This document shows, piece after piece, positions 59,923 through 64,000 of a stretch of 64,000 nt of DNA. The DNA is taken from the NCBI GenBank assembly GCA_017591395.1, contig WEDG01000417.1, positions 44,304-108,303 of the forward strand, given 5' to 3'. Positions within the stretch are counted from its first letter, which is position 1. Each line of letters starts with the position of its first letter. The translations under genes were made by a program, and so were the position numbers. The stretch comes from Schistocephalus solidus (Eukaryota; Platyhelminthes; Cestoda; Diphyllobothriidea; Diphyllobothriidae). Below the pieces are notes generated by a model that was given only the letters and a program-made list of their open reading frames with translations, was not told where the DNA came from and did not search any database.

Positions 59923-60316
59923 TCAAAGAAAAACAAGAACATATTAAGTGAGAAAATAAGAAGTAACGATGATGCCAAATAATATTCTGACAAGTAATGA
60001 CATACAAATTTCATAATTCAAATAATTCCTTATTGATCTTTTGGAAAAGTATCGGCTGTCTGAGTAAGTTTCTATCATAAGGTATCTTGCAACTGGTGGA
60101 GGACTTTAAAAGGGGTTCAAATTGGTAGCTGATAATGCAGACGTCAGAAACAGTTTCAAAGTGTTAATTATATGAACACGCAATCTCAAGACTAATATAC
60201 AACGCAGGCAAATAGATTAGTAAATTGACTGCTGCAAAACCAGCGAGTAAGATCCCGCTCTAACTGTCCTATATGGATTATTAGCGAATTTTTAAAACGT
60301 AATGGCACATGCTTAC

Positions 60317-60556
60317 AGTTCAAGTAAGAGTACAAAATTCTCATCCTCTTCATAGAAGCCATGTAATTGTACGATGTTCTGGTGATTGATGGAGCGGAGA
60401 ATATTCACCTCTCTTTCAATTTCTTGTTTTGTCATTCCACGCGATGTGGGATCATAGTGGCCAAAGACAGTTTTTTGTTTCTTTTGAATAATTTTTGCCG
60501 CGAATTTTTTGTTGGTCGTAGTGCACGTGCAAACTTTCACTTCCGCAAAGTTTCCA
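60317..60556 (-). CDS. Kinase exon A: N-lobe, glycine loop to hinge
   Basis: This 240-nt exon encodes the kinase N-lobe. It opens inside the glycine loop (GNFAEV), carries the VAIK-equivalent FAAKII with its ATP-binding lysine, then a basic stretch (KKQK) before MTKQEIEREVNILR, which holds the alpha-C glutamate. It ends at the hinge with FVLLLEL. DAPK-family kinases have a basic loop at the same place; here a segment around GHYDPTS makes it longer. The acceptor is a T-rich stretch ending AATAG and the donor is CT|GTAAGC. The last two bases (CT) join the first base of the next exon to make a leucine codon, so the phase is correct. The preceding exon, which must supply the first glycine of the loop, was not found between here and the window end. 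Confidence 0.9.
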
Positions 60557-60964
60557 CTATTAATAAGGACAATAAAAATATTCTTACTCTCCAATTTTCT
60601 CCCCTAGCTTGAAAAGAGAATCAAACGATCCCATTATAGTTGTATGACTTGAGATTTTAGAGAAAATACTCCTTGATTTACAATGTCATCATGAGTGTCC
60701 ATATCCGAACATCCCGCTACACGGCGAACAGCAAATGTGACCTACAAAGATATGAATAAGCTGGCTGGTTAAAACAAAGATAGTTAATTATGTGCATCTG
60801 AATGTTTCACGAAGCTTTCAATTTATATCTTTATTGCTTTTAGTTTTCTTGTTTCATTTTTTACAGGTTAAATTAATATTTAATGGGATCACCGCTTCAT
60901 AATAGTTTAAAGCGAATATGAATCTGAGGAAACTTTTTAAAATGGATTGAAATCTTATTTTCGG

Positions 60965-61895
60965 GTTAGCAACAGTTTGAGTGCATTTGCCAATAAATTT
61001 CACTTTTTGTTGTGTTTGAGAATGGGTTTTCCTTTGGGTTTAGTACTTAGACCCATTCTGTTGCTTATATATGTGGACAATTCAGTCAGATATTTCGACA
61101 TAGAAACAGCAATGGTTGTCGCCGGCCAGAAATCTACAGTTTAATCCGGAACTCTGTCGACGAAGGTAAACAGCAAAGCAACCTTAATGGGTAGATAAAG
61201 TATTCGAAGCGTTGGATTTTGGAGTCTTAAGTTGATAAGTGTACAATATTTTGCCTAGAAAACCCAGCCAGATCCCCCAACAGTAGACGCTGCTCTCTCA
61301 GCGTTGCAGCTTTGTAAGACATGGACACATAAAAAGGCATCGGTGTGCTGACGGAAAAATTCTTACAACCACCCCTCATCACTCGAGAGTGGCAAAGGGC
61401 AAAATATCTCTTATGAATATCATCAGGGGAGCCTTTGTGGATTTTGACGAAGATCTCTTCCCCAAGATTTTTGGAAGATTTGGAATATGTTGTGCAAGCA
61501 TGGCAACCCTGGAAAGTTGAAGATAAGAATATTGTCAATGGCGTATAAAAGATAGACGCCAAAATGTTTAAGAATCAAAACTTCTTGCAATATCCAATCC
61601 GACTAACTATCCTTAATCTGTTCCCTTTGTGTTATAAGAAAATGCGCTGGCATCTATTACAGGCATTTGGCATTGCGAAGGAATTGGCTTGTTGCCTGGC
61701 TTTTAAGGACGTTTGTGATCTTAATATCACAACCAATTTACAAGTTCATCCATTAAAGCTGCGTTGTCAGCAGGCCAAACCGACTGAGTGCAAGTTCTCC
61801 TCTGTCAAAAAGATCAAACCATAGAAGGTGCTGACCACAGATTTTGTGAGGTCACCATCGATGGAGCACCTTAACAGGAAACTTGACTGATTTAT
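60965..61895 (+). pseudogene. Jockey/CR1-like LINE relic, RT and C-terminus
   Basis: Plus strand. 60965-61133 reads GFPLGLVLRPILLLIYVDNS (the GVPQGSVLGPLLFLIYVND block), then RYFDIETAMVVAG where the FADD aspartates have been lost. 61420-61500 reads AFVDFDEDLFPKIFGRF. 61564-61895 reads IRLTILNLFPLCYKKMRWHL, then HPLKLRCQQAKPTECKFSSV and PSMEHLNRKLD, the conserved tail of this LINE group. Frameshifts throughout. It lies upstream of kinase exon A and is antisense to the gene. Confidence 0.75.
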
Positions 61896-62121
61896 ATTCC
61901 AAAATGAGCCAAAGCGATGATCGATTTAACTTAACCGTTGAGACTCGTTCATCACTTATCATATTCTATGGTTGCCTTTGAATATCGCAAATTAACTACT
62001 TTCTCTGTGCACCACACTTAATTATACGTCACAAATAGGGTATTCGAATTCTCGTGCGTAAAAGGTTGTGAAGGCTTGCATTTTACACTCTTTCTGTGCT
62101 TATTATCATCTAAGTGCTATA
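61896..62121. other. No gene seen
   Basis: Short unassigned spacer. Confidence 0.5.
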
Positions 62122-62575
62122 CGACGATAGTTTGACCGTTGGTTTCGATGATGTCCACCGTATGCTATGCAGAATGGTGTTGCAGGGACGGTGACTTGCG
62201 CACGGATTAGTTTTGAGTAGGATTAGACTTGGGCTGCAACTACCGCACTCTCTCTTCCCTCACCCATCTGTGTCCGGCATCAATAAAGAGTCAAGAAGAC
62301 CTGAGGTGGGGTCGGGCGCAGGTTGCTGGCGCGGCTGGAGTTGCTCTTGACCACGCCACCACGTCCAAATCAGATTCAACGGAATGGGAGTGTCCTAAAT
62401 GTCAACCCTGACTGGTGTGTCGTGAACCTGCCACTTCACGTGGCATTATGCCCTATGCTCAGCATTCATTTTGGGAGCTCATCCGAACTAACATATGTCA
62501 TGCCCTGTTCTGACCCTCACGTTGGTCCAGCGCACCTACCACCTGGCTTGTTTAGGGGAAAAACGAACTGATAGA
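62122..62575 (+). repeat. Repeat R1, copy 5 (plus)
   Basis: Starts ACGACGATAGTTTGACCGTT, then GTCCACCGTATGCTATGCAG, AGGGACGGTGACTTGCGCAC, AAGAGTCAAGAAGACCTGAG and AGCATTCATTTTGGGAGCTC, and ends GGCTTGTTTAGGGG. Same order and ends as copies 3 and 4, at an unrelated site, which shows the unit is dispersed and not only locally duplicated. Confidence 0.75.
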
Positions 62576-64000
62576 GGAGTTTGGGCACACAGTTTGGACA
62601 CACACAATGGACACCGACGGATGTAAAATAACGTAATTAAGGTGAATCCCCACGGTTGTATGAAGTCGTGACTAGTTAACTACTAGGCCTTAGTTTTACC
62701 GGTGGTTGTCCCCTAAAACCAACTGTCGATGACGTTGTGCTTTACTTGGACAATACGATCTCCAGTCTGTTCACGGTACAGACTGAGCGCCATAAAAATG
62801 CGCCATAACTTCGGAAGATATAAAGTCCTTATTGTCTGTTTCCTTCCCAAACTCGCAATTTTTGGATTTTGAAAAGGGTCCTACTGGTAGTTGAGGCATT
62901 TCCATTGATATTGCATTGGTTTCTTAATATGTTTTCATTATTCTCTACAGATTCAATCTTCGCAGTCACTTTTTCGTCCCCTCCTTTTCAACTATCATCG
63001 CTCACTCTTGACAGCCTTGATACTTTTCTCCGATTCTGCAACCCTGACGATGGTTTCAGGGATCTGTTGATGATCGAGGCGAGTTCTGATTTTTTTCACC
63101 ACCTTGTTGGTGAACAAAGCAGTCAGCAACGTCACATCTCGGTGATGTTCTCGTGACCTCTTTGTGTTGACTCTGTTGTCTACGTTGAGTTCCTCCTTTC
63201 TCACCTCCCTGATGGTTATAAACAGTAGCTCTTACTGTTATATTATCTCTTACCTGACGAGGAGCGTTCCGAACCCTCATACGTTTTCACCAACATCACA
63301 GCACTATCCCACTGCATCGTACCAATCCCATCAAATCTAGGTATGCATTTTTTGGAGAAATATTTTTTTCTCCTAGTTTTTCTTTTTAAATTGGTGGCTT
63401 GCCAAACTCCGCCACCAATTTAACCGTAGAAGTTTTTCACTGCTTCTTTTCTAGTTCACAGTATATTCCAAAGCGTGTTGGCTATTGTTTTAAAAATGGT
63501 GAATCGTTCTGAATTGGATATGCCTACCATACTAAGCATATCTGATGTTCATAAGTCTGTTCACACAGTGCAGCAATTATCCACTTTCTATTTATTTACA
63601 CGGCGATACTGAGTTTGTAATGATAGGACACTCTGTGCCTTAAATATACAATTTATTTATTGATTTATAGAATTCTCTACAGTAGACATGAAACTGTGAT
63701 TTTTTCACTTTTTAGGTTATCCTGGATATTCTCAATTGAAAGACATTTTTATCTTTTAAAATATGTAACCACAGCAATGAGTGGTATGGACAAGTTCATG
63801 CACACATTATGGTTATCATTATAGTACATGCGTTGGAATAGCAAGCAATAAGTGCAAAACATATTACACCTGTAAATTCAAAGCATTTTCATTGTGGCTC
63901 GCAATTACCACACCTACGCTTGACTCTCTGTTTGGAGTTCGTGAAAACCGCACCATCCGAATCACTATCATCCGGTAGTGGCATATACTTTTTAAATGAT
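62576..64000. other. No gene seen
   Basis: AT-rich at the far end. The upstream kinase exon(s) would lie here or beyond, but no minus-strand match to a G-x-G loop with a donor was found. A purine/pyrimidine-biased frame at 63204-62995 has no motif. Confidence 0.45.

Overview
The window looks like an intron-dominated stretch of a flatworm genome, most likely a tapeworm with a large repeat-rich genome such as a diphyllobothriidean (Spirometra or Dibothriocephalus type). This is inference. It rests on the repeat content (Penelope-like elements with hammerhead motifs, an APE-type LINE with a zinc-finger tail, a tRNA-headed SINE), on one candidate 43-nt intron, and on scattered exons separated by many kilobases of decayed transposons. 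There is no prokaryotic-style gene organisation, no CRISPR array and no operon.

The only clear host gene is on the minus strand. Five exons of one CaMK-group Ser/Thr kinase (DAPK/DRAK/MLCK-like) were recovered at 60556-60317, 59920-59782, 50628-50506, 15077-15002 and 12317-12165. Together they run from the glycine loop to subdomain XI, broken by introns of about 0.4, 9.2, 35.4 and 2.7 kb. Splice sites and phases agree at three junctions. At the junction in the APE region one nucleotide is missing, which means either a base error or a real frameshift. The first coding exon(s) and everything C-terminal to the kinase core lie outside what I could find.

Inside the 35-kb intron, on the same strand, is a candidate small gene (44007-43674). 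It has two exons, a 43-nt intron, a TATA box, a signal peptide and four cysteines in the predicted mature peptide. It is the best candidate here for an undescribed product.

Repeats by region: 1-6.2 kb holds several Penelope-like element relics (RT, GIY-YIG endonuclease, pLTRs with hammerhead motifs). 6.97-7.95 kb is a foldback element with arms of about 360 nt, and relatives lie at 20.2-21.8 and 41.3-42.1 kb. 13.2-19.35 and 27.5-27.9 kb hold tRNA-derived SINEs, often as head-to-head pairs. 22.2-22.7, 25.5-25.8 and 28.2-28.4 kb are micro- and minisatellites. 38.85 kb has a tRNA-like gene. 44.2-49.2 and 52.7-56.2 kb are two copies of one LINE family whose ORF ends in five C2H2 zinc fingers. 49.2-51.9 and 62.1-62.6 kb carry an unclassified repeat of about 360-450 bp. 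60.96-61.9 kb is a jockey/CR1-like LINE relic. All transposon ORFs seen are broken. The rest is AT-rich intron-like sequence in which I see no gene.
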